Shown one piece after another: positions 27,062-36,204 of a stretch of 64,000 bases of DNA (the first letter of the stretch is position 1; each line of letters opens with the position of its first letter). The stretch comes from Fulvivirga maritima. GTDB lineage: Bacteria > Bacteroidota > Bacteroidia > Cytophagales > Cyclobacteriaceae. A program made the position numbers and the translations under genes. The notes beneath the pieces were generated by a model that ran no database searches, was not told the origin of the DNA, and was given only the letters and a program-made list of their open reading frames with translations. The stretch covers positions 371,501 through 435,500 of the forward strand of contig NZ_CP089980.1 of NCBI RefSeq assembly GCF_021389955.1, given 5' to 3'.

Positions 27062-28417
27062 TTAGTTGTTATATAAATAGCCTGAAAAGTGAAATTCAGG
27101 GGTATCCTGACTAAAGAAACCAGCCAACAGATTTAAATCTCCACCTATATATTCCGCTTGAAAATAGTCTGCCTCTATAGGAAATAAAAGATCATAGATA
27201 TCTCCATAAATTGTCCAGCCATTATCATTAGCATCTAAGAAGCTAAACTTCAAGAGTCCATCTTCATCAGTAACATAAGAGTAGCTGTATTGAGCCACAA
27301 ATAATGAGCTTGCACCGTTATTAGTTTGAGAGATGTATACGTTCATTCTCATGCTGCCAGAGGGTTCATCAAATAAAAACTCAATATCTCTCAAAGTCAG
27401 CTGGTATGTCCCATTTAATAAGGCATCAGCAGCTGTATTGTAAATATTTATGAAATTTTCTGATTGCCCAACAAGTGGTGCCTGACCAGAGCTAGCAGGA
27501 ATTAAAACCGTACTATATGTGCTTCCTAAAACAGAGGAAAGTGGTGGCGTTACATCGAAAATAAAAGGATCATCAAAGCCTACAAGTGGAGTTGTAGACT
27601 GCAAATCAATGGTAATAGCTCCTTCTAGCTCATCCCATGTTAAATATTGAATGGTTTGGCCATTGATTTCAAATGGTTCGCTCAGTTTTATGCCTTCCAA
27701 ATCAAAGCTAAATCCGGTTTGAAATGATACTATTTCGCTACCATTTTCAGCCAGATACTGAGCTCCAAACAACCTATTAGCCATATTAATTACTACAGGC
27801 ACTTCAGCCCCATCGGCAAGTGCAAACTTCAACCCTCTATTAGCAGCAACAGTCTGATTGACACCATTAAACACCTTCAAAATTTCCTGATCCAAAATGG
27901 CTTCTTTCTCACCAGGAGAGGCCGGAACCATTATTAATGACGAGCCACGTTGAAGACCTTCCAATATTATACTATCGCCACTTACTTCGCTAATGATAAA
28001 TTCAAAATCAGACACCAAGCCTTCTCCATCTGCTCCGCCATTTACTTCTCCATCAGGATCTGCGGGCAGGTGAATGTAAGAATAAGTATTAAAGCTCAAA
28101 GTAGGTCTTTGCAAGGCCTTTAACATCCATGAACTAGTGGCAGGTGTACCAGCAGTAGTCTGGTCAAAATCAGAGACCATAGTAACATTACCATCTCCAT
28201 TAAATTCAAAATAATAAAAATAGTTTCGGTCAGTTCCTGTTGTCAGCGCTGCCTTCCAGCCTGCTTCCTGACTGGTTAGCATGCTGGTATATTCATCCAG
28301 CGTGCTTTGCAAACGCTCATCCGGTGTTTCTTCAAAAATAGTATCATAATCTTCATCGCAGCCCAGCAGCACTGTTAATAGAAGACTTATTAATATATAA
28401 CAAAATGACTTGTTCAT
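27062..28417 (-). CDS. DUF4302-family lipoprotein
   Basis: This 451-residue lipoprotein (lipobox VLLGC then DEDYDTIFEETPDERLQSTL) matches the DUF4302 pattern: an early LTSQEAGWKAALTTG, then FYYFEFNGDGNVTMVSDFDQ and SFNTYSYIHLPADPDGEVN. Family members are found beside SusC/SusD pairs with metallohydrolase lipoproteins in Bacteroidota (established association); their molecular role is not known. It follows the metallohydrolase gene by 12 bp. Surface exposure is inferred from the acidic residues after the lipobox Cys. Confidence 0.88.
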   Translation of the reverse strand: MNKSFCYILISLLLTVLLGCDEDYDTIFEETPDERLQSTLDEYTSMLTSQEAGWKAALTTGTDRNYFYYFEFNGDGNVTMVSDFDQTTAGTPATSSWMLKALQRPTLSFNTYSYIHLPADPDGEVNGGADGEGLVSDFEFIISEVSGDSIILEGLQRGSSLIMVPASPGEKEAILDQEILKVFNGVNQTVAANRGLKFALADGAEVPVVINMANRLFGAQYLAENGSEIVSFQTGFSFDLEGIKLSEPFEINGQTIQYLTWDELEGAITIDLQSTTPLVGFDDPFIFDVTPPLSSVLGSTYSTVLIPASSGQAPLVGQSENFINIYNTAADALLNGTYQLTLRDIEFLFDEPSGSMRMNVYISQTNNGASSLFVAQYSYSYVTDEDGLLKFSFLDANDNGWTIYGDIYDLLFPIEADYFQAEYIGGDLNLLAGFFSQDTPEFHFSGYLYNN

Positions 28418-28429
28418 AATTTCTTCAGT

Positions 28430-29800
28430 TTAGTTACCCAGTATTCCGATAATAAAGTCCTCAGGAGAATCTTGCGGATACAGTGTAGGGTAATAATTTC
28501 CATTACATGTCTTTTCCCAGGCCTGCTTAAATGTTCTGTTAGCGAAATAAGCTACCACAGCGGTAGATTGAACATCATATTCAAGAAAACTGGCATTTGT
28601 ATCTCCGCCCATATAATATAATGATCGGGTTTCCTCTTCTTGCCCTTCTGGCACGTTAAACCAAAAGTTAGCCTCGTAATACTCCGGATTAGTGGTGTTA
28701 ATAGTATGGTAGTACAATGTGAGGGTTAGCTCCCCTACTGCAGAATAGTACAGTTTAAAATTATAGTCTAGGGCATAACCATATTGGTGCAACAGGTTAT
28801 TATCATAAGTATGTCTTTCAATAATATCCTCTGGTTCTGCCAAAGTGCTTAAATCATAATACAGCGTGGTGTACTCTTCATTAGGCCCCCATTGCTCTTG
28901 AAGTGGTGCCGGCTCTTCATCACCGCCATTATTCCCTCCATCAGGCGCCATTTCATTTATTGCAGCCTGTACTTTATCCTGCAAAGCATAAAAGTCAACG
29001 TTATAGGTTTCGGCAAAATACTTCACTACCAGCTCTTCTTTCCTTCTTAATATGGCCTTACTGGCGGCATTAGTTTCACACTCTAAAATAGCTTCATACG
29101 CGTCTTTACCTTCTACCAGCATCATGGCTATCATCTCCACAAAATCTTCATCAGGAGACATCATAGCATAACTGGTTATAAAGCCACTGGACCTGGCTTC
29201 CGCCAAAGAAACAAAATTCCAGTTAGCAGTATAATCACCAGGAGTGATCTCCTTGTACTCAGCAGGATATGAATTAGTCTGGTGTAAAATATGGCCAAAC
29301 TCATGCTCTATGGTATGTATGAGCTGCTTTACAGAGTACTGATTAGTCTGCTCAAAACTATTGACTACATAGAGCACTACTTTTCTACCACCTTCTGCAG
29401 TTCCTAATTTAATGGTACCATCAAAGTTATATTCCGGACTACCTACTAACATGAACTGTTTTGGGGAGTAATCTTTAATAAAACCATCTCCGGCAAGCTC
29501 TACGTAAGGATCTATCCATACTTTTCTCACCACTTCCATCACTCCCTGAACTCTACCGGCGTCAGGTGGCACTAAAGTCTTATTCACGTTAAGCTCTGAG
29601 AGATCCCACTTGTACTTTACTTCTATATTAAAAGGACTAGTGAAATTAGTCTGTAACCAATTATCAAGCTCTGTAGGCTCAGTTTGCTCATCATTATTTA
29701 CATACTCAGCATCTTCATTTACTGAGTCATTATAAGGATCATCACAGGCGACTGCTGCTAAAATTACCGCTATGTAGATTATATATTTTCTAAAAGTCAT
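28430..29800 (-). CDS. Substrate-import-associated zinc metallohydrolase lipoprotein
   Basis: This 456-residue lipoprotein (lipobox AVAC, Cys19) has a zinc motif HTIEHEFGHILHQT with His166, Glu167 and His170. It fits the family of HExxH lipoproteins encoded next to SusC/SusD transporters. After the catalytic part, a C-terminal beta-sandwich-like region (LHQYGYALDYNFKLYYSAVG, ELTLTLYYHTIN) is seen; this part is atypical and may bind substrate. The protein would act at the cell surface on peptides or another polymer before SusC import; substrate is unknown. It lies 25 bp after susD. Confidence 0.9.
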   Translation of the reverse strand: MTFRKYIIYIAVILAAVACDDPYNDSVNEDAEYVNNDEQTEPTELDNWLQTNFTSPFNIEVKYKWDLSELNVNKTLVPPDAGRVQGVMEVVRKVWIDPYVELAGDGFIKDYSPKQFMLVGSPEYNFDGTIKLGTAEGGRKVVLYVVNSFEQTNQYSVKQLIHTIEHEFGHILHQTNSYPAEYKEITPGDYTANWNFVSLAEARSSGFITSYAMMSPDEDFVEMIAMMLVEGKDAYEAILECETNAASKAILRRKEELVVKYFAETYNVDFYALQDKVQAAINEMAPDGGNNGGDEEPAPLQEQWGPNEEYTTLYYDLSTLAEPEDIIERHTYDNNLLHQYGYALDYNFKLYYSAVGELTLTLYYHTINTTNPEYYEANFWFNVPEGQEEETRSLYYMGGDTNASFLEYDVQSTAVVAYFANRTFKQAWEKTCNGNYYPTLYPQDSPEDFIIGILGN

Positions 29801-29825
29801 AATGCTGCATTGAAACGTTTAAATA

Positions 29826-31286
29826 TTATCTTGGATTAGGGCTGAGTCCTCCTACGGTCATAGCTTCCTGAGGTATCTGAAGCGTTCTTCGGGGGTCACC
29901 CGCCTTAAGCTCAAAGGTTTCTCCATTGTTAGCTGTATGCACTACAGGAATCTTATGTCTCAGAATATCAAACCAGCGCATGCCCTCATGTAAGAATTCT
30001 ACCTGCCTAAAATGTAAGGTGGCAGCTATAAGATTTTGCTGGTTAATATTATACTGGTAGTAATTATAGAGCCTATTGTAAGTAAGCTGATGTACATCAG
30101 GATCGTAGTTATCAACACGTTTGGAAATCCATGTATTCAGATCTGCTAAAGCCTGATGAGGTTCATTATTATAAGCATAGGCCTCGGCTCTGCTTAGAAG
30201 CACTTCTTCTACAGTAAATAGTGGCAACATCATATAAGGATATCCGGTATTGGCATTATTTCCCATCCTCACAAAATGCTCCTTGAATTTATTGATATAA
30301 TAAATACCATTAGAAGTATAAAATGTGGAGAATGAAAACATGCCTCCTGTAGGATTGGTGAACAACTCCTGATACTTAGGGGCACCAGTAGAAAATCTGA
30401 GGCTATTAAAAGTCCTGGGCCAGCCTGACATGGTTTCAGAAAGTAATAAGTTAGCCCTCTCTGTAGATCTGGTGTAAGTGTTAGCAAGCTCCTGTGCTGA
30501 AAGTGATTTATAATCTGTATTCCACGGCCTCATATAATCACCCAACTCACCTGACCCTAAAACCCTTTCAGCGTATTCTATTACTTTATCATAATCCTTT
30601 TTAAATAAATAGAACCGTACTGCAAAAGCATTTGATGCCGATTTCGTAAAATGATATTTAAGCACCCCGGTAGCATCTCCTGTTTCATAAGATTGATCAT
30701 CAATCAAAGGCAAACCTTGTAACAAGTCCTTTTCTATCATTTCATAAACATAGGCCACGGTATGCCTTTCATAAGTTTTTAAAGACTCCGTTTCAGGCTC
30801 GGTAACGTAGGGTATACCCAAATCAAAATCTGCTGATGCTGGGTTATAAAAATTGGCAAATAAGCTTACCAGCATAAAATGAGAATAGGCTCTGGCTACC
30901 AAAGCTTCGCCATATTCTGCGCTGTATTCATCAGGATTATCTGCCTGCTCAATAGCTCTGACAGCATGATTAGCTGCTGCAACGGCTGAATAGCAAGCAT
31001 TCCAATAAAATTCTGGCGAATCCTGAGAAGTAGTAAGTCCGTCTCTCCAAAAAAATGAATCAGAATTAAGCTGGTTCTGGCTGCCAGAAGGGTTATCCTC
31101 CACATTATCTGACATGGCCTCACAGAAAGGAGCGTAGTTAGCTTCCGGGTAAGCATCTACCAAGAGTTCCCCTATCTTTTCTCTGGTGTCCAGCTGAGTC
31201 CTGTCATCTGGTGCCTGTGATAGAAAATCATCACATCCAGCCAGCGTGAAAAGTATCAAATATAAAATTGCTGAATATTTATTCAT
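29826..31286 (-). CDS. SusD/RagB-family lipoprotein of the FecR-regulated system
   Basis: This 486-residue protein has lipobox LFTLAGC (Cys18) then DDFLSQAPDDRTQLDTREKI. Family helices are visible (YGEALVARAYSHFMLVSLFA, FTVEEVLLSRAEAYAYNN, LHEGMRWFDILRHKIPVVH), and it ends LQIPQEAMTVGGLSPNPR. This is the SusD subtype with a short YPEANYAPFCEAMSDNVED segment that goes with metallohydrolase partners. It is the lid for the SusC encoded 17 bp upstream. Confidence 0.93.
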   Translation of the reverse strand: MNKYSAILYLILFTLAGCDDFLSQAPDDRTQLDTREKIGELLVDAYPEANYAPFCEAMSDNVEDNPSGSQNQLNSDSFFWRDGLTTSQDSPEFYWNACYSAVAAANHAVRAIEQADNPDEYSAEYGEALVARAYSHFMLVSLFANFYNPASADFDLGIPYVTEPETESLKTYERHTVAYVYEMIEKDLLQGLPLIDDQSYETGDATGVLKYHFTKSASNAFAVRFYLFKKDYDKVIEYAERVLGSGELGDYMRPWNTDYKSLSAQELANTYTRSTERANLLLSETMSGWPRTFNSLRFSTGAPKYQELFTNPTGGMFSFSTFYTSNGIYYINKFKEHFVRMGNNANTGYPYMMLPLFTVEEVLLSRAEAYAYNNEPHQALADLNTWISKRVDNYDPDVHQLTYNRLYNYYQYNINQQNLIAATLHFRQVEFLHEGMRWFDILRHKIPVVHTANNGETFELKAGDPRRTLQIPQEAMTVGGLSPNPR

Positions 31287-31303
31287 ATCAATATTATTAT
31301 CGT

Positions 31304-34300
31304 TTAGAAACTAAGTTTTAAAGAGGCTGTGATTTGCTTAGCTACTGGCATAGCCACACCTCCTGAAGCAAAAAATTCAGGATCCTGACCATACAACCTT
31401 TTATCAGCATATAATAAAAACAGGTTAGTACCAGTAAGACTAAATGATGCTGTTTGCAAGCTTAAATCAGTGAGCCACTTACGAGGCAAATTATAAGTAA
31501 GCGACACCGTACGCAGTCTAATGTATGATCCGTCTGCCACGCGCTCAGTAGAATAGTTGTAGCTATTATAAGGATACACCTCTCCTGTAGCATATAATTC
31601 ATTCAAGGTCATTAAGTCAGCAATAGATGGCACATTGGTTCGCTCTTCATCCCCCGGTAATATCCAGCGGTCATGAAACTCACGCGGAGAGGCATTGAGG
31701 TCAGAATAAGTGCTGCTAAAAGCAGGATTAAGCCTGATCTTATTTCCTGCCTGATAAGTGAAGAACAGGTTCAATGAAAAGTCCTTATACCTAAAAGTGT
31801 TAGAAAGACCACCTGTAACTGTGGGGTCTACCGGTCCTTCGTATTTTAAGTAAGCTGTTTCATAGCTTTGCATAAAAACATTAGGGCTCACCTCCCCATC
31901 CTGGTTCACAAACAAAGGAACTCCTGTTTCTGAATCTAAGCCTTCAAAGTCAATAGAAAACAATCCTCTCACAGGGAAGCCTTGCTGTGCTCCTCCTTCA
32001 GGAAAAATCAGATCTACAATCCGTGGCAGGTTCTTTAGATTAGTTATTTTATTTTTATTGTAACTAAAGATAAAATTAGCATTCCAAGCCCAGTCTCTTC
32101 TCTCAAAAACGGTAGCACCTAAGGTCAGATCTACCCCGTGAGACTTCATATCTGCATAGTTAACATACTTATAGGCCTCACCTCCAATACCTGAAGTTTT
32201 GATGAGACTGATCAGGTCAAAATGGTTTCTTCTATAATAATCGAATGAAAAATTAAGGCGCTTGAAAAGTCCTGCATTAATACCAATATTGGTTTCATAT
32301 TGCTTCTCCCAGGTCAGGTCAGAGTTCACAAGGCTCTCAATACCAATTACGGCCTCGGTCTCATCTAAATAAGGCCTTCTGGTAGTTCCGCTGCGGTATA
32401 CTGCAGAAGAATTAGTAGCATTACCGATATTAGCCGTAAGCCCATACCCTACTTTCAAGGTTAGAAAATCAAAGGCCTCTATATCCTTCATAAAGTCTTC
32501 GGTATCAATATTCCAGGCACCACTCACATTCCAGGTAGGCAACCAACGAGCCGTAGTGGACTCACCTAAGCGGTTAGAGCCATCATATCTTACCGTACTA
32601 TTGAATACATATTTACCTTTGTAAGAATAAGTAAGACCAGCATAGAAACTTGCATAGCGTTCATAGGCATTTTGCATACCGAAATAGTTAAAATTCTGTT
32701 CCAGCTGCTGCCTTATGATCTGGTAATCAGTAAATGGCACTCCGCCTTTTCCGTACTGATAGCCATAGCCATTACTGTATGCATTTTGTCTGTCTATCTG
32801 CCTTATTTCCTGCCCTAACACCAGGTTTACATTATGCTGATCATTAAAAAGGTGATTCCACCCTAACTGATTCTTTACATAATAACTGACCATCTGATCA
32901 TCAGACCGATTATAAAAACCTCCTTCAGGCAGCACTACTACCGGGTCCATATTAGGATAATCAGGATTATAATATAAAAACTTATTGCCCTGACGAATGA
33001 CCTGAGACTCATCTGCCCTATAAGCTTCGGCCATGTTAGAGCCTTCTTCTACTTTATGCTCAGTAGTGGTTTTCACCGACCTTACGGCCGCAACAAAATC
33101 ATAATTCAAGCCTTTTAAGATCTTATAATTAAGCTCACCCTGAAGCTTAAAGTCCTGCACATAGAGGTCTATATAATTCTTATCAAGCTCGTTAATGATA
33201 TTAAACGGCGCATAATTGCGAGTAAAATATTCCAGATCTCCATTCTCATCATATGCTGTAAGTGCACGGCTAGTGTTCAAAGCATAGCTAAAAGGGTTGA
33301 TATCAAAATCACGACTGTAGCCTCCTGACACGGTATTAGTCTGGCGATCAACCGTACCCGGAACGCGTTGATCTCTTACTGATCCTGTAGTGATAAAGCC
33401 CACGCTTAATTTATCAGATAAGTTAAATGTACCTCTGGCATTGGCTGTATATCGCTTTACTCTATCGGCGATGGTCCACCCCTGATCGTTATAATAACTC
33501 GTAGAAAAATAGAGTTTGGATGATTCTGTACCAGATGAAATACCCAATGAATGCTCCTGAACAAATGAATTTTTAAAGAGTTCATCAAACCAGTCAGTAT
33601 TAGCAGTAGCATATCTATTTAAAAAAGCACGACGAGCTTCTGGTGTATTTTCAAGCGCAAACTGTCCTGTATTTTCATCAAAGGAATTGTTAATAAGGTC
33701 ATACATTTTTTTGTACATCCCTCCATTCGCGCTTCTTGATATATCGGAGTGATTGAGATATCCTTTTCTTTCCAGCTCAGCATAGACTGACATCTGATCA
33801 CTAGAATTCATGATGTTATAACTATTATAAGAAGGCTTTAGGTAAGAAGAGAAATTACCTGCATACGTAACTAATGGCTTACCTATTCTCCCCTTTTTAG
33901 TGGTAATAATTACAACACCATCTTTAGCTCTGGCGCCATATAAGGCTGTAGCCGATGCATCTTTAAGGATGTTAATACTTTCTATATCTTCTGAGTTAAT
34001 CCCTGCTACCGAAGAACCGATTAGCGTACTAGGGTCACCTGTGGTAAGCTGATCAGGAGAAACATTAACAATATCTTCCAGCACCACGCCATCAATCACC
34101 CAAAGCGGCTTGTTATCTCCTGTAATGGAGGTAGCACCTCTTACCCTAATTTTAGGAGCAGTACCAAAAGTACCTGACACATTTTGTACAGAAACCCCCG
34201 CAGCACGGCCTTGCAGCATTCTACCTACATCTATTGTGCCTTCTGTTTTTATCTCCTCTGCCTCTAGCTTTACTACAGAACCTGTAAATAGCCTTTTATC

Positions 34301-34939
34301 TATCTCCTGATAACCGGTGGATATGACCATCACCTCGTTTAAAGTGGTGATATCCTCCTCCAACTGCACATCAATTGCACTACGATTATTAACCGCTATC
34401 TCTTGATCTACATAACCAATAAATGAGTAAATCAGAGAAGCTTCAGGATCTACTTTTATGGAATATTTCCCTTCAAAATCAGTGATAGTTCCTTTGGTAG
34501 TACCTTTTATAGTTATACTTACGCCTGGCAACACTTCACCATCTACAGCAGAGCTAACTACACCAGAAACTGCTATAGGCTCTATGGGATTTTTAGGCGA
34601 AATGACTATTAAGTTACCATCAAGAAACTTAAAAGTAAGGCCCGTATTTGAAAGCAACTTGGTAAGAACGGCATTTAGCTCTTCATTTTCAGCAGAAATA
34701 GACACCCGTTTATCTAAATCAGCAAAGGAATCATTATAAAAAAATGAATAGTCACTTTCCTTTTCCAGCACATTAAGCGCCTTGCGGACAGTTACATTTT
34801 TTAAGTTGATATTAAGGTTTTGAGATTTGACGGTTCCTGCCAGTGCCACCCCTGCACTAATTAATATAAACAGCCATATTTTCATAATCATAGATAATAC
34901 AGACCAAGCATAGATTTGGTCATATTTTAATTTTTTCAT
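31304..34939 (-). CDS. SusC-family TonB-dependent transducer with N-terminal STN domain
   Basis: This 1211-residue outer-membrane protein is intact. After the signal segment comes an STN domain (LNINLKNVTVRKALNVLEKE, LDGNLIVISPKN, about residues 45-115). Then follow a CarboxypepD-like domain (GVVSSAVDGEVLPGVSITIK), the plug (EVMVISTGYQEIDKRLFTGS) and the beta-barrel ending AKQITASLKLSF. The STN domain contacts the FecR-type anti-sigma factor in the periplasm when substrate is bound (family knowledge). The FecR gene is 182 bp upstream. Unlike the two SusC genes of the pectin locus it has no frame break. Confidence 0.95.
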   Translation of the reverse strand: MKKLKYDQIYAWSVLSMIMKIWLFILISAGVALAGTVKSQNLNINLKNVTVRKALNVLEKESDYSFFYNDSFADLDKRVSISAENEELNAVLTKLLSNTGLTFKFLDGNLIVISPKNPIEPIAVSGVVSSAVDGEVLPGVSITIKGTTKGTITDFEGKYSIKVDPEASLIYSFIGYVDQEIAVNNRSAIDVQLEEDITTLNEVMVISTGYQEIDKRLFTGSVVKLEAEEIKTEGTIDVGRMLQGRAAGVSVQNVSGTFGTAPKIRVRGATSITGDNKPLWVIDGVVLEDIVNVSPDQLTTGDPSTLIGSSVAGINSEDIESINILKDASATALYGARAKDGVVIITTKKGRIGKPLVTYAGNFSSYLKPSYNSYNIMNSSDQMSVYAELERKGYLNHSDISRSANGGMYKKMYDLINNSFDENTGQFALENTPEARRAFLNRYATANTDWFDELFKNSFVQEHSLGISSGTESSKLYFSTSYYNDQGWTIADRVKRYTANARGTFNLSDKLSVGFITTGSVRDQRVPGTVDRQTNTVSGGYSRDFDINPFSYALNTSRALTAYDENGDLEYFTRNYAPFNIINELDKNYIDLYVQDFKLQGELNYKILKGLNYDFVAAVRSVKTTTEHKVEEGSNMAEAYRADESQVIRQGNKFLYYNPDYPNMDPVVVLPEGGFYNRSDDQMVSYYVKNQLGWNHLFNDQHNVNLVLGQEIRQIDRQNAYSNGYGYQYGKGGVPFTDYQIIRQQLEQNFNYFGMQNAYERYASFYAGLTYSYKGKYVFNSTVRYDGSNRLGESTTARWLPTWNVSGAWNIDTEDFMKDIEAFDFLTLKVGYGLTANIGNATNSSAVYRSGTTRRPYLDETEAVIGIESLVNSDLTWEKQYETNIGINAGLFKRLNFSFDYYRRNHFDLISLIKTSGIGGEAYKYVNYADMKSHGVDLTLGATVFERRDWAWNANFIFSYNKNKITNLKNLPRIVDLIFPEGGAQQGFPVRGLFSIDFEGLDSETGVPLFVNQDGEVSPNVFMQSYETAYLKYEGPVDPTVTGGLSNTFRYKDFSLNLFFTYQAGNKIRLNPAFSSTYSDLNASPREFHDRWILPGDEERTNVPSIADLMTLNELYATGEVYPYNSYNYSTERVADGSYIRLRTVSLTYNLPRKWLTDLSLQTASFSLTGTNLFLLYADKRLYGQDPEFFASGGVAMPVAKQITASLKLSF

Positions 34940-35121
34940 AGTATTATATGGGATTGGGATTCAACAATCGAAATACTTATCCATAATCGTAAGATCAGGA
35001 TATAGACTATTTACCAGTCCTTTAGGATCAGAAGATGTTGCACCATCTTTTGGTCCTTCCTTTTTAAAACTGGTATATTATTCATCGTACAAGTGCTACA
35101 TATTTTCTCTTTTGGTGGTCA

Positions 35122-36165
35122 TTAATTTTTTGATTTTTTAAGCGAACGATATTTCTTGCTTTCGCTTTCCGCCAGACTGATAGTCACGGTTTTTTCACTG
35201 ATATCAAACTTTACGGGTGAGGTAAGAGCCAGTGCTTTTAACACTTGCTCCAAGCTCAATTGCTTAATTTTGCCTGTATACCTATAATTTTTCAGCTCCT
35301 CTCTCTCAAAGCTGATCTGCACATCATAGAGTCGTTCTAACTTCTTGGCTAATTCGCCTAATGACTCACTGCTAATAGTCAGCCAGCCATCTTTCCATGA
35401 TGTTTCAAGGTTTACATTAGCTCCTTTTTCCACTATAGCCGTACGAGAGTCCTTCTTCAGTGTAAGTCTATCTCCTGGTTCTAATAAAGCAGACTTTCGC
35501 CCTTTAGCGGTAATGATGTTATTTATACTTAATGAGCCTCTTACCAGCGTGGTTACTACTGCGTTATCATCTTTATAAGCTCTTATATTAAAGGCTGTGC
35601 CTAATACTTTTACATCATACTTAGAAGTAAATACCTGAAAAGGCACCTCATCTTTTTCAACATCAAAAAAGGCCTCACCATCGAGTATCACCTTGCGGTT
35701 AGATATTCCAAATTGGCTATCAAAAGTTATTTTGCTCCCCGCATTTAACCATACCTCTGAGCTATCTGGCAACAACACATAACTTTTAGATCCGGTAGGC
35801 GCCTGAATTATCGTAGACACGGTTTGGGTATCATAAAAAAATGTGCCTACTTCATTTCTCCATACAGTAATAGCGGCTATCATAAAAATGACTACCACTG
35901 CGGCATACTTATAATAAGGCTTAAACCGCCCTTTGCTTTTTACTCTACCACGCACCGCTTCCCAGTCGTTTTTTACATTAATTTGCCCATAAGGAAGTGA
36001 TCCTGCCTTTTCCCATAATGACTTAAAATGTTGAAAATCGGTTTTAAGCTCCAGGTCTGTTTGCAACAATTCCTGCCATTCTTCCTCTTCTGCCTGAGTT
36101 AGCTCTCTTGTAATAGCCTTATAAGCTAAATACCAAGACCGCTCATTTTGATCATTCAATTCCAT
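35122..36165 (-). CDS. FecR-family anti-sigma factor
   Basis: This 347-residue protein has a cytoplasmic N-terminal part, one membrane span (YYKYAAVVVIFMIAAITVW), the FecR domain (TIIQAPTGSKSYVLLPDSSE, VWLNAGSKITFDSQFG, AFFDVEKDEVPFQVF) and a C-terminal DUF4974-type STN-like domain (ESLGELAKKLERLYDVQISF, LSLEQVLKALALTSP). It holds or activates the ECF sigma factor depending on the SusC STN signal. The gene lies 40 bp after the type IX-secreted protein gene and 182 bp before susC. Confidence 0.93.
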   Translation of the reverse strand: MELNDQNERSWYLAYKAITRELTQAEEEEWQELLQTDLELKTDFQHFKSLWEKAGSLPYGQINVKNDWEAVRGRVKSKGRFKPYYKYAAVVVIFMIAAITVWRNEVGTFFYDTQTVSTIIQAPTGSKSYVLLPDSSEVWLNAGSKITFDSQFGISNRKVILDGEAFFDVEKDEVPFQVFTSKYDVKVLGTAFNIRAYKDDNAVVTTLVRGSLSINNIITAKGRKSALLEPGDRLTLKKDSRTAIVEKGANVNLETSWKDGWLTISSESLGELAKKLERLYDVQISFEREELKNYRYTGKIKQLSLEQVLKALALTSPVKFDISEKTVTISLAESESKKYRSLKKSKN

Positions 36166-36204
36166 AATATTTATTAGTAGTTGCGTTTGGCTGTATACAG
36201 CCGT